A stretch of DNA of 61,224 nucleotides from Pedobacter borealis DSM 19626 (GCF_000708285.2 NZ_JAUG01000043.1:1-61224), one strand, 5' to 3'. Shown: positions 1 to 10,657, numbered from the stretch's first letter. Numbers and translations: made by a program. The notes: generated from the letters alone by a model not told the origin.

Positions 1-553
1 TGAGATTTAATAATCGAACTCAGGTCAATAGTTAGTTTCTTGCTATTTTCATTACGGCTTTATCAAGCGATTTTAGGTGCTACTTTTAAATCAATTTGCG
101 CACAAAAATGCTATTATTCACATCAGTATTAAAAGAATTAGGACGTATAAGTGGGGAATATTGTAGTTGCCTCTTTTAGATATCTGGTATGCTTAATAAT
201 GGCAATTTTGGTGGTGCTCCATTATCTTTGTGTTAAATCAGCAACGAAAAACTCAGCCAGTAAACTTAATATTTCTGTAATATAGACTGCTTGTTAAGTT
301 AAAAAAGAGCCTGAAAACTGGCTTATTCGGGTGGAATTGCCGTTTTTTACGATTTTTTTATTTGTGGATAATAATGTGTTTATCACTTTATAGTTTTAAA
401 GCTCCAAGAGTTTCTATCTTTTACTTATTTTCAAAGCATAATCCAGTCATTCCCCTCGATTGTCCATTCCATTTTCATTCCCTGTTGTATAATTTTGATA
501 TTTCAATTTGTATAAAACTATATAAACTAATCTGTTACCAATAAATCTGATCA
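1..553. other. gene-free 5' flank upstream of the first SusC gene
   Basis: No convincing gene is visible in this stretch. The only open frame (362-544) encodes a hydrophobic 60-residue peptide of unusual composition and runs straight into the SusC upstream region, so it is treated as noise. A TATCTTTG at 223-230 fits the Bacteroidota -7 box, but no TTG lies at the right distance, so no promoter is called. No ECF sigma or FecR-type anti-sigma gene, often found before such SusC genes, is present inside the window. Confidence 0.5.
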
Positions 554-3500
554 ATGAAATTAAAAGTGTTTGGCCTATTTACTTTGATATGCATTTGTCT
601 GAACCTTCAGATAAGTTTTGCTCAAGTGCGCAATTCAAAAAATGCAAAAAAAGTTGTTGATACTACCTCTCGAAATCGCGAGATAATTCTTAGTGTGAAA
701 GACTTAGATAATTTAACCATGTTAGATAGTGTTAAGGTAGTAATCGGCGGACAAATAAAATTCACCTATGGTGGTATTATAGCTTTTGAAGGCGGTGTTA
801 AAGATTCGGTTGCCGTTTTAAGTAAACCAGGTTATTATGGCGTAGTAAAAAAAATATCATCGGGAACTTCAACTGTCTTTATGCAAAAAGGCATGGATAC
901 ATCAGATGGCTCTATTGTAAATACAGGAATGTACAGCAGGCCCAGCGAATTGTTTGCCGGAGCAACAGTGGCAATTAGTGGCGATGAATTACGCGCGGTG
1001 AATTCCAATAGCTTAATCGATGCATTAAAATATTATGTGCCTTCATTTGGAGTATCAAGAAATAACAATATTGGTGGAGATCCCAATACCTTATCAAATG
1101 TTAGCCTAAGAGGTACAAATACTTTTCCTTATGCTGCTACAATTGCTAGTAATCAAACAGGTAATTTTGGTGTTGAAGTAGGTCCATCCTCAGGGGATTA
1201 TATGGCATCGAATATCATGTCGCCCGGAACCCCAGTTATTTTATTGGATGGTAGTCAAGTTAGCCTGCAAACCATATCGGATTTAGACATCACCCGAATT
1301 CATAGTGTAACCGTTTTGAAGGACGCATCAGCTACAGCAAGCTATGGTATGCGAGGCGGAAACGGGATCATCATTGTTAAAACGCTAAAGCCTCAAAGGG
1401 GACTTTTAAACGTTGGACTTACCTCAGAATTGCAAATCGCAACGGCAGATCTTTCTTCTTATAACATATTGGACGCTAAAGAAAAGTTAGACATCGAAAA
1501 TAAAGCCGGTCTTTACACAGGCGATTTAGGTGCCTATTATGCAAAACGCTATGATCAGGCCTACAATAAGGGAACAAATACAGCCTGGCTACAAATACCA
1601 TTACGTAAAGGTATTGGAATGAGGCATTCACTTCAATTAAGCGGTGGTAATGATGATATGGTATACAGTATTTCAGCTGCTTATAACGATAAGGAAGGTA
1701 GTATGAAAGGCTCCAGCAGAAAATCGACTGAGCTAGGTGCCTATTTTGGCGGCCATTTCAAATCGTTTACTTTCAATAACAGATTTTCATATTTAGGAAC
1801 AGCTGCATCAAATTCTGCTTACGGACCATTTAATAACTATACTAAACAAAATCCTTATTGGAGCATATATGATTCCGCAACTGGAAAAATACAAAAGGTT
1901 TTAGAAGAAGTTACCGTAGGTGATGTAACAACGAGTTATATGAATCCAGCTTTTAATGCTACTATGGCAACAACTGATGCCTTAGACTATTCGAGGATTA
2001 GTAATATGACTAACATGAATTTTGTAATCAATGAGAAATTACAATTGAACGGAATGATTGGAATTAATAAACAAGCTGATGAGCTTAATTATTTTTTACC
2101 TCCAAATCATACTGCTTTCGCCAATGTAACTGTAGATAATCTATTTACTAGAGGGTTATATCGTTATACTTCAAATAGCTTTATGAATGTAGAAGGTGGT
2201 TTACAATTGCAATACCATCAGAAATTTGGGCAGCATGAAATCTATGGAACAGCGGGCCAAAACTTAATCCAGACTGCTAGTGAATCTGCAGGATTTGTTG
2301 TTCAAGGCTTTAATGTAGACCGATTAGCCGATGTTGCTTTTGGTACTAGCTACTCAGCTTCAAAACCTGAAACCGGCAAAATTGTAACACGCTATGCATC
2401 CACATTTGCGAACCTCGTATATAGCTATAACGGGCGTTACCAATTAGATTTATCAGGGGCGAATGATTTTTATTCCGCAATTGGACAACATGCAATGTTA
2501 TTCTGGGCCACAGGCCTTTCATGGAATGTGAACAAAGAACATTTCCTTGAACAAGCAAAATGGATAAATCAGTTAAAAATTAGAGGAAGTGTTGGGGTTA
2601 GTGGTAATCAGAATTTTCTTTCTTATCTCAACAGAACAACCTATAACTATTTTACAGGCATACAATACATTCCCACGGGTAACGGAACTGGTTTAATAGG
2701 TCGTGGTCTAGGTGCCTATTTAACTGGTTATGCCAACGATAATTTGCAATCGCCAGAAACCTTTAAACAGAACTTAGGTTTGGATGTCTCCTTGTTTAAC
2801 AACAGGTTGGCACTAAGTTTCGATATCTATAAACAGAAAACAACTAAACTGATCTTGCCCGATATTGCATTACCTTCTACCGGTCTTGTTACTTATGCCT
2901 ATTATCAGAATTATGGAAGCATAGAAAACCGTGGTGCCGAGTTTAGTGCAAGTGGATCTATTTACAAGGCAACCCATAATAACCTTAATTGGAACCTAAG
3001 GCTAAATGGCCTTTGGAACAAAGATAAAGTAGCCGAAATCGCGCCGAGTTTATTGGTGTACAACAACAACAGCAATGTTGTTGCAGACCAAACCAAACCA
3101 CAAAGTCAGTACCAAGTCGGCTATTCTCCTTCCGCAATATGGGCAGTACAATCTTTAGGAATTGATGCACAAACTGGTCAGGAAATGTTCCTAAAAAAAG
3201 ATGGTTCAACAACAACTATTTGGGATGCTAACGATAAAATTTTAGCGGGAGATTTAATGCCTTCATTGTCGGGTTCATTTGGTACAGATGCTTCTTTCAA
3301 ACAGTTTTCTGCGGGAATCTATTTTAGCTATCAGTTGGGTGCAAAAGTCTATAATCAAACTTTGGTTGATCGAATAGAAAATGCTGATATCACTTACAAT
3401 GTAGATCAAAGAGCTTCAACGCAACGTTGGACGCAGCCTAATACAACCGATTTCCTTTATAAGAAACTTTCCGTAAATGGATTGGCTACTGCCCCAACTT

Positions 3501-3724
3501 TTGCAACAACCAGGATGGTCCAAAAAGATGATAAGATTCAGTGTGCTTCTATTATGCTCGGCTATAGCTTGCCAAAAATGTGGGCCAGTAAAATCAGGAC
3601 CAAAAACATTGGTTTAAGATGCATCATAAACAACGCTTTTGAAGTGGGAGGCGCGGAGATGGAGCGAGGTATTTACTATCCATTCCAACGTAACTATACT
3701 TTTTCGCTAAATGCAAATTTTTAA
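554..3724 (+). CDS. SusC/RagA-family TonB-dependent outer-membrane transporter (first of two)
   Basis: This is a 1056-residue outer-membrane transporter of the SusC family, which forms the barrel of an energised import complex with a SusD lipoprotein lid. A signal peptide covers about residues 1-23 (ending SFAQ). Residues about 40-115 hold a poorly conserved beta-sandwich where most relatives have a clear carboxypeptidase-regulatory-like domain. The plug follows at about 125-280, with GDELRAVN and, near 253-278, the SusC-typical VLKDASATASYG and GNGIIIVKT. The remainder is a beta-barrel ending in a terminal Phe (LNANF), the usual barrel-assembly signal. The SusD partner starts 36 bases downstream. 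The substrate cannot be read from sequence; the peptidases downstream suggest peptides rather than glycans (inference). The family call is firm. Confidence 0.95.
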   Translation: MKLKVFGLFTLICICLNLQISFAQVRNSKNAKKVVDTTSRNREIILSVKDLDNLTMLDSVKVVIGGQIKFTYGGIIAFEGGVKDSVAVLSKPGYYGVVKKISSGTSTVFMQKGMDTSDGSIVNTGMYSRPSELFAGATVAISGDELRAVNSNSLIDALKYYVPSFGVSRNNNIGGDPNTLSNVSLRGTNTFPYAATIASNQTGNFGVEVGPSSGDYMASNIMSPGTPVILLDGSQVSLQTISDLDITRIHSVTVLKDASATASYGMRGGNGIIIVKTLKPQRGLLNVGLTSELQIATADLSSYNILDAKEKLDIENKAGLYTGDLGAYYAKRYDQAYNKGTNTAWLQIPLRKGIGMRHSLQLSGGNDDMVYSISAAYNDKEGSMKGSSRKSTELGAYFGGHFKSFTFNNRFSYLGTAASNSAYGPFNNYTKQNPYWSIYDSATGKIQKVLEEVTVGDVTTSYMNPAFNATMATTDALDYSRISNMTNMNFVINEKLQLNGMIGINKQADELNYFLPPNHTAFANVTVDNLFTRGLYRYTSNSFMNVEGGLQLQYHQKFGQHEIYGTAGQNLIQTASESAGFVVQGFNVDRLADVAFGTSYSASKPETGKIVTRYASTFANLVYSYNGRYQLDLSGANDFYSAIGQHAMLFWATGLSWNVNKEHFLEQAKWINQLKIRGSVGVSGNQNFLSYLNRTTYNYFTGIQYIPTGNGTGLIGRGLGAYLTGYANDNLQSPETFKQNLGLDVSLFNNRLALSFDIYKQKTTKLILPDIALPSTGLVTYAYYQNYGSIENRGAEFSASGSIYKATHNNLNWNLRLNGLWNKDKVAEIAPSLLVYNNNSNVVADQTKPQSQYQVGYSPSAIWAVQSLGIDAQTGQEMFLKKDGSTTTIWDANDKILAGDLMPSLSGSFGTDASFKQFSAGIYFSYQLGAKVYNQTLVDRIENADITYNVDQRASTQRWTQPNTTDFLYKKLSVNGLATAPTFATTRMVQKDDKIQCASIMLGYSLPKMWASKIRTKNIGLRCIINNAFEVGGAEMERGIYYPFQRNYTFSLNANF

Positions 3725-3760
3725 ATCAAGCTCACTTAGGAAATGATAATAAGATCAAAG

Positions 3761-5113
3761 ATGAAGATTTTAAAAAATAAAATATTAGTAATTGCAGGGC
3801 TCATGACCATCCTTGGCACCGCATCATGTAAAAAGTGGGTAAATGATACACCGCAACCTTTGCAAGTAGATGAATCTACATTGTTTTCTACAGAAAAGGG
3901 ATTTCAAGATGCGTTGTATGGCGTTTATCTGCAAATGGCCGGACAATCTCTTTATGGAAGAGATCTAACCCTGGGCGTTCTGTCGGTAACTGGTAGAAGT
4001 TATGATGTGAATATAAGCCCTACAATAGGCAACCTATTTTATCAAGGTGCTCGCTATAATTTCCAAGATAAAGCACTAAAAGATTATGCTGCTGATGTAT
4101 GGAGCAAAATGTACCAATCTATCGCTAACCTCAACAATTTGTTGGTTAACATAGAAGCGAAGAAAGAGATGTTGGCTGTCAATAATTACAATAGGTATAA
4201 AGGTGAAGCTTTGGCCTTGAGAGCCTATTTACATTTTGATTTGCTGCGCCTATTTGCTCCTGCTCCGGCTGTCGGAATAGGGACTGAAAAAGGAATTCCC
4301 TACGTTAAAACAATCCAATCGACTACTACGGCGACAGCTACAGTAGACGAGGTAATGTTGCAGTGTATAGCCGATTTGAAAACCGCTGAAAGTCTTTTAG
4401 AGCCAAACGATGTTACCGATTATCGTTTAAACAATTGGGCCGTGAAAGGTTTATTGGCTCGTGTGTATCTGTACAAGGGCGATCATGAGAATGCACAAAA
4501 CTATGCGAATGCAGTAATTGCTAGCAATAAATTTTTATTGGCCAAAAACAATACAGATTTATTCTTTTCGAATGAAGGTTTATTTAACCTGTTTGTTTAT
4601 CAATCGCAAGCCTTCCATAAATCAGTATTGACAGATCAGGTTACTTTAGGTTTATCTGCCGCAAGCCAAACAGAACTATATGTAACAGGAAATGGAGCCA
4701 CTGCAGATTGGAGAAAATCATTTGTAGATCCTTCAACAGGATTAGGCTCAGGGTCTCCATTTATGCCTAAAAAGTTTTACCCTTTAGGCACCAAGAGCTC
4801 TTTTCCGATGATTCGTTTAACAGAAATGTACTATATCGCTGCTGAATGTGCTGTGAAAAAAAATGATGCATTAACTGCTACGAATTTATTGGATAGCGTA
4901 AGGGTACATCGGAATTTGCCAAAGTATACGCTTACCGCATTACCGCTTGACAATTTAAGTGACGAAATCGGAAAAGAATACCAAAAAGAGTTTATTAGTG
5001 AAGGACAACTATTCTTTTATTTCAAACGTAAGAATACACCATTTTCTGCGCTGCCATTCACGAAAGTTCCGGTAGATGCCAATGCAACCTATGTGTTTGT
5101 TAGGCCTGAGTAG
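3761..5113 (+). CDS. SusD/RagB-family substrate-binding lipoprotein (first)
   Basis: This surface lipoprotein is expected to act as the lid and substrate-binding partner of the SusC just upstream. From the ATG at 3761 the protein has 450 residues with a signal peptide ending in the lipobox GTASC, placing the lipidated Cys at residue 23. An ATG at 3743 would add six residues and is also possible. SusD hallmarks are ESTLFSTEKGFQDALYGVY near the start, the helical repeat segment with GEALALRAYLHFDLLRLFA, and the C-terminal RLTEMYYIAAECAVK followed by EYQKEFISEGQLFFYFKR. At about 450 residues it is on the short side for the family. The region between the TPR-like helices and the C-terminus, which usually forms the ligand site, is poorly conserved, so the ligand is unknown. 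Confidence 0.94.
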   Translation: MKILKNKILVIAGLMTILGTASCKKWVNDTPQPLQVDESTLFSTEKGFQDALYGVYLQMAGQSLYGRDLTLGVLSVTGRSYDVNISPTIGNLFYQGARYNFQDKALKDYAADVWSKMYQSIANLNNLLVNIEAKKEMLAVNNYNRYKGEALALRAYLHFDLLRLFAPAPAVGIGTEKGIPYVKTIQSTTTATATVDEVMLQCIADLKTAESLLEPNDVTDYRLNNWAVKGLLARVYLYKGDHENAQNYANAVIASNKFLLAKNNTDLFFSNEGLFNLFVYQSQAFHKSVLTDQVTLGLSAASQTELYVTGNGATADWRKSFVDPSTGLGSGSPFMPKKFYPLGTKSSFPMIRLTEMYYIAAECAVKKNDALTATNLLDSVRVHRNLPKYTLTALPLDNLSDEIGKEYQKEFISEGQLFFYFKRKNTPFSALPFTKVPVDANATYVFVRPE

Positions 5114-5158
5114 TTTTTTAAAATATTGTTTCAACAAATAATTCGATGTACAATCCAT

Positions 5159-8100
5159 ATGAGTAGCAATTATAAAATATTAAATAAAGGATTTAAACCT
5201 GTTCGCAAAGGAGTTTTATTATTACTGTTGATGAACCTGTTTTCAATTGCTTTATTTGCACAAAGTACTACGGTGACCGGTGTTGTAAAGGGTGAAAATG
5301 GAGAATTTCTCCAAGGCGCAATGGTACAACTTGTAGGCAGCAACAATGTAACTACTACCGCACTAAACGGAACGTTTGAATTAAGGAATGTTCCGGCTAA
5401 AGCAACCTTGCGAATTTCATTCGTAGGTTACAAAGTTGCTTACGTCGCGTTGGAAATTGGACAAAAAACACTCATTGTCAATCTTAAAAGCACTACAACA
5501 ACCTTAACAGAAGTAACCATCAACAATGGGCTTTATAAAAGACCAGTAGGAAACTTTACAGGTGCTGCGAAAACCTATACAGGTGATGAGCTAAAATCAG
5601 TTAATCCAAGAAGTGTAATCCAAGCACTTGCTGTACTTGATCCATCGGTTAGATTAACAGAAAATAATGTATTAGGTAGTGATCCAAATCAATTACCGAT
5701 TATCCAGATTCGTGGACAAAACAATTTACCGTTAACAACTGGAGGAGCTACAACTAGTGCAACCCCAGTATCTAATGGAGATATCATGTCGAGTTATTTA
5801 TCCAACCCAAATGAGCCGTTAATTATTTTAGATGGTTTTCAAACGACTATGCAAACCATCTATGATATGGATATCAATTTGATAGCGAGTATTACCGTAT
5901 TAAAAGATGCGGCAGCAACAGTCGCTTACGGTTCAAAAGCAGCAAACGGAGTTATTGTTGTGGAAACGAAGCAACCAGTGGCTGGTAAAATTAGAGCGAC
6001 ATATTCGGTCAATTTTAACATTGAATTACCTGATTTATCGTCATATCATCTGCTAGATGCTGCGGGTTTATTAGAAGCACAACGCTTAGCTGGAGTTTAT
6101 AACGATGAAAATCTTTTCAATGATATCGGCAAGAAACAATGGTATAATTACCGCTTAAGTAATGTAAAAAGTGGAATAAATACCGATTGGTTAACTCAAC
6201 CAGTTCAGGTAGGGTTTGGCGTAAATCATAGCTTTTCGTTATCTGGGGGTTCTGGAGCGCTTAGGTATGCATTAAACCTAAACTACAATGATTCGGAAGG
6301 TGTAATGAAAGAATCCGGTCGTAAACGTTACGGATTGGGCTACAGCCTAATTTATTTTGTTAAGAAATTTCGTTTTGATAATCGTATTACATTAGGCTAT
6401 ACGAAAGGCAATAACACACCATGGGGCAGTTATAGTGATTACGCAGCTCAGTTTCCTTATTTTAAGAACAAAGATGATTCAGGAAATATTATCAAAGTAT
6501 TTGAACCTACAGCTAAAGACTTGGGTTTTGATATTGCTTCACCTGGTGGAATAATGACCAATACGGCCTATAATTCGACCTTGAATTCAAAAAGCTATGC
6601 TGCTAATCTTAATATAGGTAACAGCACGAGTGTAGAATGGACTATTTCAGATGCCATTCAAATTAGAGGGAGTTTAGGCTGGAGCAGAAATGTGCCGAAT
6701 TCAGAGACTTTCTTTCCGGCAGACCATACCAGCTTTGAAAACTCCATTACCGTATTTTCTGAATTAGGTACTTATTCGCAATTAAAGGGGATAAATAGTT
6801 CCATTGATGGAAAAATTAATGCAAATTTTAACAAAAGTTTAGGAAAACATACTTTTTTTGCTTCGTTAGGTGGTTCATTTCAAAAAACATCGAGTGTAGG
6901 TACACAAATATCGGTTGCTGGAATTCCTAATGATTATTTGGACGAACTAGGCTTGGCAAATGGTTTTGGCTTGTCTAATTTAAAACCAAGCTCAACAAAG
7001 AACTTGACCAAGAGTTTGTCCAACTACCTAAGTTTAAGTTACAATTATGCAAATCGATATACTGCCGAATTTACCATTAATCAGAGTGGTTCTTCCCAAT
7101 TTGGTAGCAACAATAAATTAGCACCATTTTACGGCGGTGGTGTAGCATGGAACATCTCAAATGAAAAGTTTTTTAAACCGAACGATATTATCCAATCCGC
7201 AAAATTACGTGCTAGTATTGGTATTACAGGTAATCAAAGCTTCTCAGCTTACATGTCCCAACAAGTTTATCAGTACAGCTTTACCAATAATTATCGTTTA
7301 CAATTGGGAACTTTATTGGGCAACTATGCTAATCCTGATTTGAAATGGCAGCAAACGCTAAAGAAAAACATTGGGTTAACTCTTGGATTCTTTAATGGCA
7401 GGTTAAATACTTCATTTGAACTATTCCAAGAAACCACAGACAACTTGATCTTGCCGCTAGAAGTAGCTCCTTCAACTGGATTTGTAAATTATCAAGACAA
7501 CTTAGGTGGAACTAAAAATCAGGGCTATGAAATCTCTATTTCAACGCCGATTATTAAAAATGCCAAAAAGAATATTTTCTGGACCGTTGGTTTCAATACT
7601 GGACATCACACTAATGTGATTACCCGATTATCGCCTGCAATTGAATCAATCAATAAGGCCAACAACAGCACAAACGACCCAAATATTTCTCAAAAATCAC
7701 CATTGCCACGTTTTGTTGTCGGCCAATCAATGAGTAGAATTTGGGCTGTGCCTTCATTGGGTATTGATCCAGCCTCTGGTAAGGAAGTATTTGTGAAGTT
7801 AGATGGAAGCAGAACTTTTACATGGGATGCGTTGGATAAACAGCCTATAGCAGATGCAAATAGCAAATTTAAAGGATCCATGTCGTCCAACTTTAACTAT
7901 AAAAACTTTGTACTGAACTTTAACTTGATGTTCCAGTATGGAGGTTATATGTACAATCAAACTTTGGTTGATAAGATTGAGAATGTTAATCTTTTAGCGG
8001 TTAACGCTGACGAAAGAGTATTAACAGAACGATGGAAACAACCGGGAGACCATTCTTCATTTAAATCGCTAGTTGCTGACGGCACCAATGGCTTACAGCA

Positions 8101-8335
8101 AACTAATGCTACCTCTCGTTTTGTACAAAAGAATAATTTCTTGGAGATTTCTAGCATTACCGTGGGCTATAATTTTCCAGCAAACTTGAAATGGGTAAAA
8201 GCGGCACATCTTTCTGCGCCTCGATTAATGGTTACCCAAAACAATTTTGCCCGTTTAGCTACCATCAAAACGGAAAGAGGTACAGGTTATCCCTTTTCAA
8301 GAAGTTTCAGTTTTGGCTTATCTACTAATTTCTAG
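5159..8335 (+). CDS. SusC/RagA-family TonB-dependent outer-membrane transporter (second)
   Basis: This second SusC-type transporter is 1058 residues from the ATG at 5159; an in-frame TTG at 5126 is rejected because the ATG gives a normal signal peptide ending ALFAQ near residue 35. A clear carboxypeptidase-regulatory-like domain lies at about 37-125 (TGVVKGENGEFLQGAMVQL, then FVGYK). The plug spans about 130-285 and contains TGDELKSVN and ITVLKDAAATVAYG. The barrel ends with a terminal Phe (GLSTNF). The linker GLYKRPVGNFTGA resembles GMYSRPSELFAGA in the first SusC, so the two transporters are paralogues of one subfamily, although only this copy keeps the recognisable N-terminal regulatory domain. 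Its SusD partner starts 16 bases after the stop. Confidence 0.95.
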   Translation: MSSNYKILNKGFKPVRKGVLLLLLMNLFSIALFAQSTTVTGVVKGENGEFLQGAMVQLVGSNNVTTTALNGTFELRNVPAKATLRISFVGYKVAYVALEIGQKTLIVNLKSTTTTLTEVTINNGLYKRPVGNFTGAAKTYTGDELKSVNPRSVIQALAVLDPSVRLTENNVLGSDPNQLPIIQIRGQNNLPLTTGGATTSATPVSNGDIMSSYLSNPNEPLIILDGFQTTMQTIYDMDINLIASITVLKDAAATVAYGSKAANGVIVVETKQPVAGKIRATYSVNFNIELPDLSSYHLLDAAGLLEAQRLAGVYNDENLFNDIGKKQWYNYRLSNVKSGINTDWLTQPVQVGFGVNHSFSLSGGSGALRYALNLNYNDSEGVMKESGRKRYGLGYSLIYFVKKFRFDNRITLGYTKGNNTPWGSYSDYAAQFPYFKNKDDSGNIIKVFEPTAKDLGFDIASPGGIMTNTAYNSTLNSKSYAANLNIGNSTSVEWTISDAIQIRGSLGWSRNVPNSETFFPADHTSFENSITVFSELGTYSQLKGINSSIDGKINANFNKSLGKHTFFASLGGSFQKTSSVGTQISVAGIPNDYLDELGLANGFGLSNLKPSSTKNLTKSLSNYLSLSYNYANRYTAEFTINQSGSSQFGSNNKLAPFYGGGVAWNISNEKFFKPNDIIQSAKLRASIGITGNQSFSAYMSQQVYQYSFTNNYRLQLGTLLGNYANPDLKWQQTLKKNIGLTLGFFNGRLNTSFELFQETTDNLILPLEVAPSTGFVNYQDNLGGTKNQGYEISISTPIIKNAKKNIFWTVGFNTGHHTNVITRLSPAIESINKANNSTNDPNISQKSPLPRFVVGQSMSRIWAVPSLGIDPASGKEVFVKLDGSRTFTWDALDKQPIADANSKFKGSMSSNFNYKNFVLNFNLMFQYGGYMYNQTLVDKIENVNLLAVNADERVLTERWKQPGDHSSFKSLVADGTNGLQQTNATSRFVQKNNFLEISSITVGYNFPANLKWVKAAHLSAPRLMVTQNNFARLATIKTERGTGYPFSRSFSFGLSTNF

Positions 8336-8351
8336 TCTTATGTATCGCAAT

Positions 8352-9848
8352 ATGAGTAATCAGCAAATTAAACAAAAAAGCAAAAAGATGGCTTTATTAA
8401 CTTATAGCCGGTTTTTTTTGTTATCTCTTTCCTTATTCGGACTTACAGGTTGTTCAAAATTTTTGGATCTGCCACCAAGGGATAAATTTCCACAACAAAC
8501 TTTGTTTAGTGATGAACAAGGATTTATTGATGCCCTTACTGGGGTTTATTTGGGAATGGATAGGCCTAATAATGGTCCATCACAAGGTTTGTACACGAAT
8601 GATCTTTCCATTGGGATGCTTTCTGTGATGGCTTATAACTATACCAATGCCTCCACTTCGGCTTTTAGTAATGGTTTATATGCCAATACTTCCCGCTATA
8701 GTTATACTGATGCGGGCGTAAAAGCAGAAATCGCCGGTATTTGGAGTGGGATGTATAATAACATTGCCAATGTAAATAATCTACTGCTTCAGATAGATAA
8801 TAAAAAAGAGATTTTCACTCGAGATAATTATTACCGCGTAAAGGGCGAAGCCTTAGCATTGAGGGCTTTATTTCATTTTGATTTAGCCCGTTTATATGGA
8901 CAACCTCCCGTGACCGGCGCAAACGAAAAATCAATTCCTTACATCACCACATTTAACATTACGTCTACACCGTTCGTTTCTTTAAATACCGCGCTTGATT
9001 CTTGTATTTCGGACCTTAAAAAAGCCAAATTACTACTCGCACAAACAGACACAGCAGCGGTTAAGAAAGGTTCTTATGATTTGTTTAGTTCCTATTCGCA
9101 AAATCATATGAACTACTGGGCAACCCAATCTTTGCTAGCGCGTACCTACCAATATAAAGGTGATTTTGCAAACGCACTTATCAGTGCACAGGCAGTAATC
9201 GGAAGTGGTAAATTTCCGTTGATCACAAGTAATGTAGCGAATATTGCTAATACGACTAGAGATCGTTTGTTTTCGCAGGAATTGGTCTTCGCTTTATATA
9301 GTACCAATGTGCAAAAAATCAACAGTGCTTTATTCGAAATACAAACTGGGGCTTTTCAACTCCCTGCGGCGAATAAAACCGCTATTTATACGACTACTAC
9401 CGGAAGTACCACTGATTATAGGTATATCTCTTGGTTTGACAACAATAACAGCGGTCTAAATGTGCCGTCGAAGTTTTTTCAAAACGCTGGGTTACCGTAC
9501 TTACTTCAAAATATTATGCCGGTAATCAGGGTTTCAGAAATGTACTATATCGCTGCTGAGTGTTTGGGTGCAAAAGGAGATGTTCCTTCAGGATTATCTT
9601 ATTTGAACAAGGTTAGGAATGCGAGAGGTTTGAATAGTTTAACCAGCACAGCTATTCCAGATGAAGCCAATCTTTCGAATGAAATCATGAAGGAATACAA
9701 GAAGGAATTCATTCAAGAAGGCCAAACATTTTTTTACTACAAACGGCTGAATAAAGATTTGGCATTGGTTACTGGAACCACGGCGATAGTGCCTGTTGGT
9801 GCCTATGTTTTCCCAATACCAGACAAGGAAGTAGAATATAACCATTAG
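8352..9848 (+). CDS. SusD/RagB-family substrate-binding lipoprotein (second)
   Basis: This is the lipoprotein partner of the second SusC. From the ATG at 8352 it has 498 residues, with a signal peptide ending in the lipobox GLTGC (Cys at residue 34); an ATG at 8388 would give a shorter but equally plausible signal. An earlier in-frame TTG at 8313 lies inside the susC gene and is rejected. Family features are TLFSDEQGFIDALTGVYLGM near the start, GEALALRALFHFDLARLYG, and C-terminal RVSEMYYIAAECLG and EYKKEFIQEGQTFFYYKRL. It is clearly homologous to the first SusD, which supports tandem duplication of the SusC/SusD unit. The ligand is not predictable. Confidence 0.94.
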   Translation: MSNQQIKQKSKKMALLTYSRFFLLSLSLFGLTGCSKFLDLPPRDKFPQQTLFSDEQGFIDALTGVYLGMDRPNNGPSQGLYTNDLSIGMLSVMAYNYTNASTSAFSNGLYANTSRYSYTDAGVKAEIAGIWSGMYNNIANVNNLLLQIDNKKEIFTRDNYYRVKGEALALRALFHFDLARLYGQPPVTGANEKSIPYITTFNITSTPFVSLNTALDSCISDLKKAKLLLAQTDTAAVKKGSYDLFSSYSQNHMNYWATQSLLARTYQYKGDFANALISAQAVIGSGKFPLITSNVANIANTTRDRLFSQELVFALYSTNVQKINSALFEIQTGAFQLPAANKTAIYTTTTGSTTDYRYISWFDNNNSGLNVPSKFFQNAGLPYLLQNIMPVIRVSEMYYIAAECLGAKGDVPSGLSYLNKVRNARGLNSLTSTAIPDEANLSNEIMKEYKKEFIQEGQTFFYYKRLNKDLALVTGTTAIVPVGAYVFPIPDKEVEYNH

Positions 9849-9877
9849 TTCGCTCACCATTGATCAATAGAAAAGAC

Positions 9878-10657
9878 ATGAAAAATTTAAAATCATATTT
9901 ACCAGCGTTATTTGCAGTCCTCTTTTTCGTGGGATGTGCAAAAGATCCGGCTTTATTTACCGAATCTGATGGATTATCTTTTGGCACAACCGATCCTAAT
10001 ATTTACTATTCATTTGCCAAATATCCAACGAAGCTTATTGATACGTTACAAATTCCGATCAATGTTTTTGGAAACGCAGCTGCTACAGCGAGACCTATTT
10101 CAATTGAGGTATTAAATTCACCAGACCTAAATGCTGTGCAGGGGGTACATTTCAAGTTGTTATCCAATCCGGTTATTCCCGCAAATTCTTTCAAAACCAA
10201 CATTTCGATAGCGGTTTACCGGACCATAGATTTAGAAGCGGCAACCGTAAAATTCGCTTTAAAAATTAAGCCAAATGATGCTTTTCCCGGCAATGGAATC
10301 TCCGCGCAACAGTCGCTCACAATTAACCTAGCTTATATCCAACAACCAGTTACTTGGGGTACATTAACAGGTTTGCCTTTTGCGGGATACTCTACCAATT
10401 TTGGTACATGGACAAAAACGAAGTATAAATTGATTTTAGAAGCCCTATATGATCCTTTGAAAGGGGAAACCGTTACGGAGTTTGCCTCTGGGAATCGCTT
10501 TGCTGGTCAACACCCAATAATTTATGACCAATATGTTGCCGTTGTAAGAAATTATATCCGTGTAAACTATCCAGGAAATTATGGAGGGAGCGGAGCAACA
10601 TTGAAAGACCCGGATGCCAATAATCAGTTAATACAAGTTGGACCAGCAAATTATTAA
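9878..10657 (+). CDS. DUF4843-family lipoprotein
   Basis: This 259-residue secreted lipoprotein starts at the ATG at 9878; the ATG at 9860 adds six charged residues ahead of a normal signal. The lipobox is FFVGC with Cys at residue 20. The order DTLQIPINVFGN..ARPISIEVL..AVQGVHFKLL is typical of DUF4843 proteins, an all-beta domain commonly encoded after SusC/SusD pairs in peptide- and protein-utilisation loci of Bacteroidota. No catalytic motif is seen. Its position between SusD and the PKD-like lipoprotein suggests an accessory surface protein of the same complex, possibly binding substrate (inference). The stop codon shares a base with an upstream ATG of the next reading frame. Confidence 0.8.
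   Translation: MKNLKSYLPALFAVLFFVGCAKDPALFTESDGLSFGTTDPNIYYSFAKYPTKLIDTLQIPINVFGNAAATARPISIEVLNSPDLNAVQGVHFKLLSNPVIPANSFKTNISIAVYRTIDLEAATVKFALKIKPNDAFPGNGISAQQSLTINLAYIQQPVTWGTLTGLPFAGYSTNFGTWTKTKYKLILEALYDPLKGETVTEFASGNRFAGQHPIIYDQYVAVVRNYIRVNYPGNYGGSGATLKDPDANNQLIQVGPANY

Noticed and set aside
362..544. 60-residue open frame before the first SusC
   Set aside because: Its composition is unlike a real protein, it has no homology I can recognise, and it runs to just before the SusC start; it is treated as chance.
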